DNA of 64,000 nt, from the NCBI GenBank assembly GCA_004369045.1, contig ML213516.1, forward strand, positions 273,579 through 337,578, given 5' to 3'. The notes under the pieces are model-generated. The model saw nothing but the letters and a program-made list of their open reading frames with translations. It did not search any database and had not been told where the DNA came from. The DNA is from Heliocybe sulcata (lineage: Eukaryota > Basidiomycota > Agaricomycetes > Gloeophyllales > Gloeophyllaceae). Numbering within the stretch: the first letter of the stretch is position 1; every line of letters begins with the position of its first letter. A program made the translations under genes and the position numbers. This document shows positions 23,145 through 38,409 of the stretch, piece by piece.

Positions 23145-25060
23145 GATGTTTCCGTTGGCCACGGTGTTTCTTGTTTAAAGGCGTCGAGGACCTTTCAGGT
23201 CATGAACGCCACTAAGGCTCTACTTATCGCGCACGTTATCATCAGAACGCTATCTTCAGGAGCAGGACTCGCTGCGGCTTCGGAGGTCTTCGTATCTTCG
23301 GCACTAGAGACGTTGAATTTGTTGGATGGCGGCTTGGCGGAACGAGACACAAGGAGACAAGGAGTGCCGATCCGCTTAGTGCCTGACGCCATTTGTCTCG
23401 AGGCGCCCAGGAATTAAATATCTGCAGCCGCAGTATCCCTGCGTAAGTGGACCCTGTTGACTCCCAGAACGAAGATTCGTTACAAGGATGAGCTCTGCCA
23501 TATGCCTCCTAGCAGGTAAACTTGTACTGCAAGGGAGCTGAGGCCTTCGGGGTCTCAACTCCGTTCGGGACACTGAACTCCAAATCCAGTTATGACCGCC
23601 AACAGGATCTCGATCTTGACGTAGTGTACGAGCCGGCCGCGCTATCTGCTTCAACTTTGCGGGGTCGCTCAGGCCTACAGTAGTCGTAATGGTAGCTCTA
23701 CTATTTACTGAGAAAATACTCTGCGAGTAAGCGATGCGACTTTCATACAGCCGAAATGCATCCCTAATGTCAGCTCTCAGGCCGCCAAGCGCCTACGGTT
23801 GACCATGTGAGTCAGGTCAAAATTCTCAATCGACCCGGATAACTCCGGATGCAGGTGTGCCTCGTTTCGTTCGCTGATGAGCAGACTTTGGACATCGTCT
23901 TGCTGCATGCCGTTGCAGAAGTTTCCGCCAATCTTAGGGTGTCCCAGTAACTAACAAACCTTTACTTTAAATGGGGCAGAGATCTGAACCGGGAACATCA
24001 ACTAAACGGTGCAGGTACCGTCGTAGTTTTCGGGGTCCACGTTCGCGTCAAAGACTCGATTTTCTGAGTTATATACCTGTATCCTAGTAAACCTCATATA
24101 CCTCATATAAAGCATGATAATGTATATGTTCATATGTACATATAGTGAATGTTAAGAACTGAGATAAAGAGCTTGAAATTAGCTTGAAACAGGGAGCAAA
24201 TTAATTGCCGGGTGCACTGGCGCCACTAGTGAGTGCAGGCTGATGGCGCACGAGATGTGTAGTGTAACCTAAACTACTGTATCTCTCTGAATTCTAATAC
24301 CTTCTATGGTGTCGTAGTGCATATCATACAGTCCTGTGTTGTGTAGTCTTTACTTTGGCCTTACCGTGCATGTGCCATGACTACATATCCTTATAGATTT
24401 CGTAGCATATGTGCACTTCTGTAGAGTACCTATATGTATATGTATCTACTGAATAGATTGTATAATAGCTCCCATGATATAGGATGGATAGGCGAGGATC
24501 CATGTCCTTCGAGGCTTGAGCGCATCCTTGCGCCACAGCCGCGTCAATGAGTCGCATATATATGGCAGGTCAGTGGCTTCTGCCGTCGTCCTTGCCAGTA
24601 ATTATGCAAGAGGCATCAGAAATTGACAATCTCTAACCCCTATCAATCCTGCTAGGCATCCCATAGCATCTGCGGAATAGGTTTCAAGTACTGCAATCCG
24701 CAAGGTTGCAGTCAGGTAGGGCAAACGACGGACGGGAGACATGATCCGGGGAATTCCGTAACACGGCAGTAACCGAACCCTCGTCTAATCTGCGCGCGCC
24801 TCACAAGTTTGACCTGACACACATGACCCGCCCGCCTCGCCTAGGATCATAGCACATATATATCCAGCAAATCTTATATATCCACCAGATTTGCTAAAGT
24901 GAAGAGCCCTAGGGAGATAAGAGTATATGAATATCTCTATCTGCTATCGCCGCGCCAGGGGCTAAGTCTCGAGCAACATTTATGAGGACGCGACCCGTCC
25001 TTGAAGCTTGACGTCTCGCCCCCGTCTCCCTTCCGAGAACTCCAGTGTCAGGACCCAGGC
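23145..25060. other. 1.9-kb intergenic region with AT-rich tract
   Basis: Between divergent FAD oxidoreductase (minus) and MFS porter (plus) genes. The segment 24060-24480 is markedly AT-rich with repeated CATATA/TATATG words and no coding potential. It may be an old repeat, but no ends or duplications can be recognised. The 3' part serves as the MFS promoter. Confidence 0.4.
24866..24895. promoter_or_regulatory. Inverted repeat upstream of the MFS porter
   Basis: AGCAAATCT and AGATTTGCT, perfect 9-bp arms around a 12-nt AT-rich spacer, about 165 bp upstream of the MFS start. It could be a dimeric regulator site; function inferred only. Confidence 0.3.
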
Positions 25061-27279
25061 ATGGAACGCAAAGAAAGCAAGTTCTCGGTCGACGCGGAGA
25101 AAGGCCCGGTGGTGGAAGTCAGCTCTGTCGAGCATGACAGACGCGAGTATGACTACACCCCGGAGGAGGTCGAAGCCTACGAACTCGATCCCGAGATGTC
25201 GAAGACAGTCTCCAGAGCGTGAGTTTTGGTCTTAGAGATAGTGCTGTTACAGCCAGTGCTCACCTGAACTGTTAGATATGATCGACGTATTATGCCGGTC
25301 GTTTTCTTCATGTACCTCTTCTCCGCTTTGGACAGAGGTAACTTGGGTACGTACTGACTCCTCCATGTTACTACTTCGTATGCCAACTGAATTTGAACCT
25401 AGGAAACGCGAAGACGGATACTCTCGAGCAAGACCTGCATCTCGTCGGGAACCAGTATAACACCGTCCTCACCGTCCTGTCTTTGATGTTCGCCACAATG
25501 GCTGTCTGCGGCGGTTACGTGACCAAGAGGTTCGGCCCGCCGCGCATGCTCCCGATATACATGCTCGGATGGGGCTGCATGGCCATGATCGTACGTGGTC
25601 TTTTGTTCAACCGAATGCTCAGTGTTCCTGACGAACATGCAGAACGCCGCCGTCAAGGTCAACACACCTCTCTAGCTGCCGTCAGCTCAACGCTGATATA
25701 AGCGTCTGTAGGACTACGGTGGAATTGTCGCTGTCCGGTTCTTCCTGGGGTCGTTCGAGGGTTTCTTCGGACCGTCCGTGCCCATTTACCTGTCCTCCTT
25801 CTACACCCGAGGTGAACTCGCCAAGCGGTTGGCCATCTGGTACTCTAGTACGGCGATATCGGGCGCGTTCGCCGGGCTTCTGAGCTACGGGTAAGTCGCC
25901 GCCGGACGGACTGAGGAAGCGCCGCTTACCCGTCCACTGCAGCATATTCCATATCAAGAGCTCAATGTCGGGATGGCGCATCCTGTTCCTTCTGGAAGGA
26001 GGGCTGACACTGATGGTGGCCGTCATTGCCTTGTGCGTCGTCTACACAAGGGAGTATTATCGGACAATGGCAGACTTATTACACCTCGCAGCTTCGTCTT
26101 GCCGGCGTACCCTCAACATGTGAAGTTCCTGACGCCCAAACAGAAAGAAGCCGCTGTGGTAAGTTATATCTCTTCCTATTCCAATAAGCGTGTATTCACC
26201 GTACGGACCGTAGATGCGACTGCTGAGTATGCAGCACGACCTAGATGGCAAGGCTATTAGCTAACTTCATCTGTAGAGGATGCATCGAAACGAGTGGACG
26301 CCCCCTTCAACGCGCGAGAATTCTTCGCCCCCGTGAAGGAGTGGAAATTCTACGTGCTGGTCGTATTCGCCCTCGTGCGTGCATCCATTCCAGGGCTCTC
26401 GAGTAAACTCACGATTTTGCACAGTGCTATGGAACGGCCTCTTCCACGGCAACGACGTTCCTGCCCCAGCTCATCGGTCGCTTTGGCTTCTCGAAGGTGA
26501 AGACGAACTTGTACACCGTGGCGCCTAACGTCGTCGCCGCACTGTACCTCTACCTGCTTGCTTTCCTCTCCGACAAGGTCCGGCAGCGGACGCCGTTCTT
26601 GGCCCTGGCCCTTTGCACCACGATGATCGGATGTATCCTTCTCGCTGCGCTGCCTCTATCAGCAACTGGGCCCGGTTATTTCGCGTGCTTCCTGATTCAG
26701 GTATGATGGCTGCTTGAGTCCGACATTTGGAGTGACGTACTAACCTCGTATTGATGTTCAACGTAGTGCGGGGCGTTCGTACCCACTAGTTTATTCCACT
26801 CTTGGTATGTATACCGCTTTGCCTTCTCGGACCCATCAAATCTTACTTTGCGTCTAGGCATAACAACAACGACCCCTCGGAGAACGGTCGTGCCTTTAGG
26901 ACGTTAGTCACTCTTCAATCCAAACTCTTTTCCCCACCCGACTGACGATCGTCCCCAGCGGATTCCTGACATTCTCTGCCAACGCCGGGTCCTTGATATC
27001 CTCCAACATCTTCCTGGATTCCTGGGCGCCGAAGTACACAAAGGCGCTCATTATCTCCGCAAGTACTGGGGATAACGATTGCCCTGAGTATGCGGACCTA
27101 CATGGCGCTCGACAACCGAAGGAGGAACAAGGAACAAGGAGTCAATTGGGTTAGTGCGCGTCTAGACCATGGCAGGACATTCATTAACAATATGTGTCAT
27201 TCTGCAGACGTCAAGAGATGTTCCGACCGCTGTCCTCGCGGAAGGACCAAAGAATCCCAGCTTCAGGCATTTCCTTTAA
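25061..27279 (+). CDS. MFS organic-anion porter (Dal5/Tna1-like ACS family), with a frame change near the 3' end
   Basis: Twelve-helix transporter of the anion:cation symporter family (allantoate, nicotinate and related acids). The start at 25061 (MERKESKFSVDAEKG) leads to YDRRIMPVVFFMYLFSALDR and NTVLTVLSLMFATMA. Further on are VRFFLGSFEGFFGPSVPIYL, SGWRILFLLEG, FLPQLIGRFGFSKVKTNLYT, AFLSDKVRQRTP and AFRTGFLTFSANAGS. The expected end is MRTYMALDNRRRNKEQGV, then RDVPTAVLAEGPKNP and RHFL before the TAA at 27277-27279. The reading frame changes by one base around 27061. Upstream, helix 12 is in one frame (KALIISA); downstream, the tail is in the next. No intron fits there. Either the gene is slightly broken or the assembly has one extra A. 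Confidence 0.85.
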
Positions 27280-27435
27280 AGTACCGCGCACTCTTTCGCC
27301 GATACTGTACTTGTTGTATAGACACCTAGAGTCCGATGTTCTCATGATCAGCTTTTTACGACTACCTCGAATGATTAGTGATGCCGGGGGTACATGTTTG
27401 ACTAGTCGAATGCATTTATCATGACCTATTCGTAT

Positions 27436-31313
<3,878 letters not shown>

Positions 31314-33281
31314 ATGGCTCTCACAATCCCGGAGAAGGTTGACGGTCAACACCAGCGTTTCAGAATATTCTATTACAGCCCGTACACCCAAGTGTCATTG
31401 CTTGGCCTCGTATGCTTTACGTGCGCTGGCTTGTACAACGCTATGACTGGCCTTGGAGGCGGCGGCCAGGTCGACCCTAAGACTAGTGCTAATGCCAATA
31501 GCGCCCTATACGCCTCACTCGCGGTCTTATCGTTCTTCGCTGGGTGAGTATACTTTCCCGAAGCTGCACCAAGCCATAGTAAAACTGGTCTAGATCAATC
31601 ATGAATGTCCTCGGTCCAAGACTTACGCTTTTCATTGGCACAACGGGATATATCCTGGGTCTTGTGTCTTACCTGTACGTCAGCACGTTTCTTCCTCACA
31701 GACTATATAGCTCACGTCTATTCTTTTAGTGTGATCAATATACACCCTAACGCTGGGTGGTTTGTGATCACTGCTGGGGCCATCGAGGGTCTTGGCGCGG
31801 CTCTGCTATGGACTGCACAAAGCACTCTCATGATGGCGTACCCAACTGACATGCAGCGCGGTCGATTCATTGGAATCTTCTGGGCAATCTATAACCTAGG
31901 CGGAGTTGTGGGTGCTGCCGTATCCCTTGGTCAGAATATGCATCTTAAGGTGAGCCAAATGGCGCACACCCTTGCTTTTTTTAAGCAGTATTTAATGGCC
32001 TTGTGGCGATTGTAGACGAATTCAGGTGTGGCTTAATGCGATGTCGCAAGTTATTTGATTAACTAGTTCATTATACTGCAACAGTCAGCAACGGAACCTA
32101 CGTAAGCTGCGATTCATTGCCCGCAGGTAATATCGGCATGACATTGATCTGTTTGTGCGCAGATTGGCCTTATATCTCTGAATAGCGCAGGGATGGCTAT
32201 TCCCATTTTTATGGCAGATCCTCGTCGTATGACTCGGTCCGACGGAAGTAAAGTAACAACACCTCGACGTCCGTCATGGACCTCTGAACTGCACGGGCTG
32301 TTCATTGTTCTTGTTACGGATCCCACCGTCATCCTGCTCTTTCCGATGTTCTTTGCCAGCAACTGGTACTTCACCTGGCGTAGGATTCTTTGTCATATCT
32401 TCTTCTGTGTTTCACTAATGTTCTTTGACAGAATTCAATGATTATAACGCTGCGTTGTTCAATGTTAGGGCACGTTCCTTGAACAATCTATTGTATTGGA
32501 TCTGTACCATAATGGGGTCTACGATCATTGGATTCGTCCTAGATCAGCCGCGCCTGACCCGCCGATTTCGTGCGTTCTCCGGCTGGACGTTGGTATTGTC
32601 AATGACCTTCATCGTCCATGGGTGGGCGTTCATGTACCAGCGGTGAGACCAGCACGCTCATAACAAGATAATCTCATTACTGACATGGTTTATACAGACA
32701 GTACACTCGACAGTCTCTGCCCGCCAATGCCATCAAGATGGACATCCACGACGAGGGATACGTGGGCCGGACTCTGCTGTACATGCTTTGCGGGGCACTC
32801 GGCGCAATGTACCAAACCTTCGTCTACTGGATCTTGGGCGCTATGACTAACGATCCCGCGAAACTAGCTTACTATGCCGGATTCTGTATGTGGCAGTTTC
32901 TTGATGGCAGATCTCGGCGGCTAACACAGCCTGCAGATCATTCCATTCAGTCAGCGGGTGCAGCGGGCGTTTTCCGAACGGATGCTGTCGGCCTTCCGTA
33001 AGTCTGTTCTTCGTGCTAGCATTTCCACTGACCATGCGCGGCGAATGGCAGTTATATGAATATCTTCGTGTCTACTTGGGTACTGCTTGTGGTGGGACTC
33101 GTGTTCGCCTTACCAGTGCTTTACTTGCGCATCCGTAACCTCGAGAACGGTGATGACGGCGCCTCCGAGTAAGTCCCCCATCTTTAGTTATTTCGACCCC
33201 ATTCTGATTGTGCTATTTCGCAGTAGAACAGCGACATCGGTTACTGACCTGCACATTGACTCAGAAAAGCAGGACGCATAA
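31314..33281 (+). CDS. UNC93-like MFS transporter, copy 2
   Basis: Paralog of the gene at 2895-4891, with the same motif order and introns in matching positions. Motifs include YYSPYTQVSLLGLVCFTCAG, NAMTGLGGGGQ, NVLGPRLTLFIGTTGYILG, LLWTAQSTLMMAYPTDMQRG, YNLGGVVGAAVSLGQNMHLK, FNDYNAALFNVRARSLNN and MDIHDEGYVGRTLLYMLCG. The tail is QSAGAAGVFRTDAVGLPYMN, then YLRIRNLENGDD and a short exon ending DLHIDSEKQDA. The stop is at 33279-33281. A 10-nt micro-exon at 32016-32025 is needed between NMHLK and SNGTY. It converges with the NCS1 permease gene, 285 bp apart. The substrate is unknown. Confidence 0.88.
32016..32025 (+). other. 10-nt micro-exon of UNC93-like copy 2
   Basis: ACGAATTCAG between an acceptor ending TGTAG and a donor GTGTGG. 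Including it yields K-T-N-S-V-S-N-G-T-Y in frame, matching the K-T-N-G-V-G-N-G-T-Y of copy 1. Confidence 0.7.
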
Positions 33282-33566
33282 TACCATCACGACTTACGAC
33301 TATCTTTATGCTGTAGATATATCTGTAACAGTGCACCATATCCCTTTATTCATTTTCGTAGGTATCGCTTGCTATTGTGTTAGTGCAATTGCGTTGAGCG
33401 ATACTCTTACACGGCTTCACCAATCCGCCCAGGGCCGGACGACCTCAACAAGGACTGCCATTGAATACATCTATCGTACATCCCGACAATAAAAACGCCG
33501 GTTAAGTACCTTGCATTCCCATCCATAGTACTTCCTGCAGCCTGCAGGGCTTCGTGCCCGTCTATC

Positions 33567-35627
33567 TTACCACAGCACTTTCCTTTCAACAGCCCTCAGC
33601 ACCAAATACAACGATGCAGCAACGAAGAATCCAGTCTCTACGCCAATATCACCTGTCCCAGCCTGGGCTATAGGACCCACATACCAAGCTTGCGACATGG
33701 ACGGAACGAGGATCGCGACAGCTCCAAGAAACGACAGAACAGCCGCGATGCCTGGAGGCAAGCGACGAGATTGGTTCCAGTAATCCAGAGAGTACAGGGA
33801 GAAGTCGCCCTTGCGGAAAACACAGTGTTCGACTAGGACGATGGCGGCGAAGACGGCGCTCCAGTAGCCGATGACACCTGCGTAATCCAGTCACACTTGA
33901 CTTAGTTGATGTGAGAATGAGTAGACTGTACTCACTGATGATATCAACGAAGGTTTCGTAGAAATGTGTCGCGCCAACGATAGCTACAGGTATTGTGCTG
34001 CCCAGCCTCGTCAGCATTTTTCGTGGAAGAGGCAGGAAGAAACCAACGTACATCGCCGTGGAGACAATCGCAAACAGATACCGCGGGATCTTTGCAAAGA
34101 ACGGCGCAATGGTCATAAAACTTGTGCCAAACGTGTACATTGTCGGAGCGCAGGCCGCGGGCACGGTCAAAGCCACAAGGACAGTCAGGAATTTCCCGAA
34201 GCCGCCTGCCGGAGCGAGGACTGCGTAGAATAGACCGCCGACGTTGTCGCCATCTTCGAAGCCTTCGTTCCATGCGGGAACTGTAGACGCTGCAGCGGCA
34301 AAGGCCGCTCCGAGGCAGTGGCCGGAGAACTATAACAGGATGATGAGTGATAGACGAGAGGCAGTAGGTGACCACGCGTACGCAGGCGACGAAGAAACCC
34401 AGGTAAGTGTATAGAAAGATCCTTTTGCTATGTAAAACAAGTGTGAGACACGATCACCTGATCTGATAGCTGGGTATATACCTTGATGCCTGCGCGCTGT
34501 GATAAACGCCATAATCCGGGCTGTACGTGCACCAACTAATAACCGTCGATCCGACGGTGCCGGCAAAAGACAAGACATGCGCAGCGGTGGTGGGAGTGGC
34601 AGCGGTCACCGGTGCTTCATGCAGCCGCTTTCCGCCTACGCCAAGCATTACAACCAAGGCGATAACGTTGGGAATCCATGCGACGCTTTCGTACCTTCGA
34701 CACCGAGGCTATGAGAACATAATCGAGGGAGCGGAAATGAGACTAATACCAGTGAAGCACTCGATATCCAAAAAACACTACCACAAGGGATATGATCCCG
34801 ATGATGACGATGCCGAGTGTGTCGTTCAGATTATCCGAGACGGCTGCAAGAGTTTGGCCTCCAACGATGCAGTTCAGGACTAGGAAACCTTGCATGGTGA
34901 AGACGTTGAGAGCGCTGGGAATGATCGCTCCGTAGTAACTAATATACGGCGAATTAGCCATCATGAAGGATAGAGACAGAAAAGTCGCCGTACCCCCATG
35001 AGTATCTTCCCTGGATCATGGCACGCATGCCCAGTTTGGGACCAAATACCGCACTACCATCTCATGTTAGGTGAGGTTCCCTAGGATTCGGGACAGAAAG
35101 CCTTACAAGTATGCAGGGATAGCACATGTTCTGGAGTCAGGCCGTTAAGTGGCGGCGGAGTCCGAGGAAAAATTGCAGAGCTTACATGACATCGACTACG
35201 ACAAGCGTTGCCAAGCTGTCCCGTAGTCCCAAGGAAAAGAAAGCAGGTCCGGCACTTCCTGTGCTGAACCTGCAGGAAACGTTAGTATTCCTAAGTAGTA
35301 GCATGCTCGATAACACTCACGAAAGGACGCCCATATTCGCAGAGAACCACACGAAGAACATCTCATACAGCCTTGTATCAGTCCTCTGCTCAGGCGGGAT
35401 GGGCGAAATACTGCAATATAGTCTTTTAATGCCATGTTCAGAGCCGCAACATTGAAATAGACGTACCCATGAGTCTCCACACCCCATCTCCTCAAAAGCG
35501 AGCCGGTCCTCTTTGCCCATGTTGTCGTCCTTGACTCCTGGTAAGTCCCCTTCTCAAGGTTATCCTCAGCAGGGAGGACACCTTCGTCGACGTCGTTCTT
35601 CTCCTTGGTCTCGGAGTACGCGTCCAT
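33567..35627 (-). CDS. NCS1 purine-cytosine permease (FCY2/fcyB-like)
   Basis: Nucleobase:cation symporter-1 family transporter for cytosine and purines in the plasma membrane. The start at 35627 gives a charged N terminus (MDAYSETKEKNDVDEG), then WGVETHG and IEPIPPEQRTDTRLYEMFFV-type sequence. Membrane segments follow: NMGVLSFSAGTIGPAFF, YYGAIIPSALNVFTMQGFLV with NCIVGGQTLAAVS, WIPNVIAL, SFAGTVGSTVISWCTYSPDY (a nucleobase-binding helix in the family), and FSGHCLGAAFAAAAS. Later segments include LTVPAACAPTMYTFGTSFMT, IPRYLFAIVSTAMYVGF and VEHCVFRKGDFSLYSLDYW. It ends AVERKVLW. Several introns of usual size. The regions named fit FCY2-type members better than uracil or allantoin carriers. Confidence 0.88.
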
Positions 35628-37111
35628 GGCGGTCGTAAACACACCTTTTGCAAGTCACGATAAGGTTAACTGACTTGGACTCCATATCTCCTTCTATCCA
35701 GCAGCCGTATCTGAGCGAAGCTCAAGAAGCAATAGAGCTAAGCTAACGCTCGTCGCTTCAATGGTTTCCCCGACGACATCAGGCAGAGAGAGCGTGCACT
35801 CGACCTGTGACGAACTGCTAATGGTTTCATGAACGTCCAGCCTCGAGTACTGTCGAAGCTGTTTGGAGTTTCCAAGACGTATTTCTGGGAGCGGACAAAT
35901 TCGACTTGCTTTACTAAGCCCGTACGGGAAGGTCTTACGAGATTCATAGTATCCGAGCCCGGAAGTTATCCGCAGAGTACGAGGCGTCGTGAATGATAAA
36001 GATATGTCTTGAGATGAGCGAAGAAGACTTGGCAGGCAAATTCAGAACGAATCCAGAAAGGCATGCTGGCTTCCGTATCTGGTTGCTCCCAGAGCTCAAA
36101 TAGGGATCAGCCTGAGCTTGGTTTGACTTCGACCACCACCTGCGCTCCCTGGCTACTCATCACTTCAATATTTCAGAATGCACTCGTAGAAGCCCCTCCT
36201 GTGGCTGCTTTGACGGTCAGTGTGGACTAGATATCGACCTCACAATGAGCAGAGCGCAATAACGCTGGTACTGACTCCGAAAGTCAATCGGAATCCCCAC
36301 CTTTGAATACACCGATGGCATGCACATGCAAGGGTCTGAAGATTTGTTCGTTTCATGAATCTGTGGATTCCATCGGAGGGCCCTGTGCTATTACCGTATG
36401 TCCAATTGCATATCCTACATAGGCGCCGGAATAACGAGCGTCCCAGTTGGCTACATTTGCAGGAACCGCTGACCTTCCATTGAACACGGCGGAGGTTTGA
36501 CCAAGGCGACACTCCACAATGTATTGAAGCTCATACTGCGATCTCTTCACAGATACTGATGTCGGTGAGATGCCCGGCCGACTAGATCGGGTCCCAACTA
36601 GGCACATGCTTCCGTCTTCCTGGGCGACCTCTATTCGCTCTCCAGGAAGAATGGAGGGTGACCAGATTTTTCGGCTCAAGGAGCAGTTCACTGAATGGAG
36701 AATATGATAATGCCTTCCACTTTTGATTCTATCTTCGGAATGGGGCTCCTTTGTTCTCTCTAGTCAAACCCCTTCAGGCGGCTGTGTCCCGACTGCGATC
36801 TCCATCATTCATATTGGACATGCTCTGGCGGTCATACCGCAAACCAGCGCTACCGGCAATGCTTTGCCGCCAGTAACATGACCGAATGTTGCCGTCTATG
36901 CCGTCGTAGGTCAGCCCGTGCTTGTCACTCAGAGCGGCTGGTGATCTCTCTCTGCGAAACGATGCTCCAAGCCTGCGCTTTCCGGTTGTCTGCAATACAG
37001 TCTTTAATCCGCCTCTGTCGGGAGAATCTGTACGCGTATAAAAGAGATCGTCTCGTCTGAGGACCACTTCATCATCCCAAACATCGACCACCGAGCACAT
37101 CTAGCACCACC
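35628..37111. other. Divergent intergenic region
   Basis: About 1.5 kb. On the minus strand, 36353-36688 is an open, protein-like frame (KIWSPSILPGERIEVAQEDG; later VANWDARYSGAYVGYAIGHT) without an ATG or known family. It may be an exon of an unmodelled gene or a remnant. Nothing else can be supported besides the TATA box at 37037. Confidence 0.35.
37037..37044 (+). promoter_or_regulatory. TATA box of the small secreted protein
   Basis: TATAAAAG 68 bp upstream of the ATG at 37112. Confidence 0.65.
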
Positions 37112-37420
37112 ATGAAATTCACAATGATATTCGCTCCTCTGCTCCTCGCCACCTTTGCTTTAGCACAGGGCCCTTGCTACAACCAGTACGTACTCTGCAG
37201 GTCAACCTCTACGGCGGCGCTAGGTCTAACCATGTCTACAGGGCCGATCCTGACAATGGCATAGGCAACTACTGCTACTGCGAGGGCAACGGTGCGTCCA
37301 AGACTTTGATTCGAGCCTTCCTTCCAGAGGAGGATCTGATGGACCTTTATAGGCCTTTGCTATGTCGACCTAAACGGTTCCTGCAACCCGCTTGGCGCAC
37401 AGATCACTTGCCCCGAGTGA
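37112..37420 (+). CDS. Small secreted cysteine-rich protein (63 aa)
   Basis: Three exons (37112-37185, 37242-37291, 37353-37420) total 192 nt, an exact 64 codons, with GT-AG introns. The first 19 residues form a clear signal peptide (MKFTMIFAPLLLATFALAQ). The mature part, about 44 residues, contains six cysteines in the order C, C-x-C, C, C, C. They occur in GPCYNQ, GNYCYCEGNG, LCYVDLNGSC and ITCPE, enough for three disulfides. Size, secretion and cysteine content match small secreted proteins of fungi (effectors, antifungal or cell-wall peptides). I recognise no family. The strong TATA box and intact splicing support expression. It lies between transporter genes and a decayed Rad4-like fragment. 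Confidence 0.7.
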
Positions 37421-37859
37421 TTGTCCAAATTGTGATGGGAATCGAGGGTATCTGGAAGGTCGGGCGGGCATTTGGATGGTATAGGCTCGGCACCTAGGCC
37501 TAGGGTCTCGCCTACATTTCTCATCGCTTGTACCTCTCTCGAACGCGCGTCCCAATGTCAACATTGCATGTTAAGCTGTGTGCACATGTCGTGCTCTCCT
37601 CTTCAGGAGTTAGAGAGGAAACGGGTGGCATGAATATTGTCATGCACTTGTACAACGGTTTATCGACCGGGCGCTCTCGCTAGCTTTATTACCTCAAAAA
37701 TGCTAACCGTCAGTCTCTTGCTGTTAATGGCGCTGGCAATGAGAGCAATATGGCTATGAATTATCCCGATCGTGTCGTTCTAGGACTAGTGTCTTAGCGG
37801 TATAGCCGTAATACAAAGCGAAGCAAATATACCTCGTACTTTGCTGCGGACGACGTACG

Positions 37860-38409
37860 CGTGAGGAGGTGGAGCTACGAATGGTTCAGAAGACTCTTGG
37901 ACGCGTATCCGCTGAGAAGGCCGGAAACAGCTTGCTGCAGATCGCCCTGCAGATCGCCCAGCCAGAGATGAAGATGCACAGGCCTATTCTCTCGCTTCTG
38001 TTGACCGACCGTCTCCTGTTTCCGGGTCGAAATCGCTCCAAAGCACTTGATGAGGCGGAAAAGAACTGGTGACGTGAGTGCGCTGCTGTTCGCGGCGTTA
38101 TACCGTGGCCTCGGAGTCCCTGCGCGGTTGATAGTGAGTTTGCAGAGTGGCGGGTGGTGCGACGATAAGCGGAAGACGGAGAAGAAGGACAGAGGGAAAA
38201 CAGAGGAACCTGCCCATAATGAGGAGGTTGACATGGAGGAAGTGGTTATATCGAGAGATGTCAAAGGAAAAGGCAAGGAGAACGATAGCGTCCTTGGTGA
38301 TGGAGAGGGATTGGATGGTGGGCACATTCGTGCCGATGATAGTAAAAGGAAAGGCAAGGCGAAACCGGTCATTAAACTGGGCAAGTCGAAAACTGCGGGC
38401 GAAGGCTGA
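37860..38409 (+). pseudogene. Rad4/XPC-like fragment (transglutaminase-fold part), probably degraded
   Basis: The stretch from about 38030 reads LMRRKRTGDVSALLF, then ALYRGLGVPARLIVSLQ, the conserved core of the Rad4/XPC transglutaminase-like domain that recognises damaged DNA in nucleotide excision repair. An acidic/basic linker rich in Lys and Glu follows, ending KAKPVIKLGKSKT, also typical of Rad4. Just upstream the expected Ser-Lys-Ser-Leu lead-in (GSKSLQS) lies in a different frame. Downstream, the BHD1-3 beta-hairpin DNA-binding domains are not found within the next 3 kb. Rad4 is normally near 900-1000 aa, so this is a fragment of a duplicated or relocated copy. A full gene presumably lies elsewhere. 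Confidence 0.5.

Noticed and set aside
24060-24480. AT-rich tract considered as an old LTR or other repeat
   Set aside because: No terminal repeats, target duplications or coding remnants could be identified.
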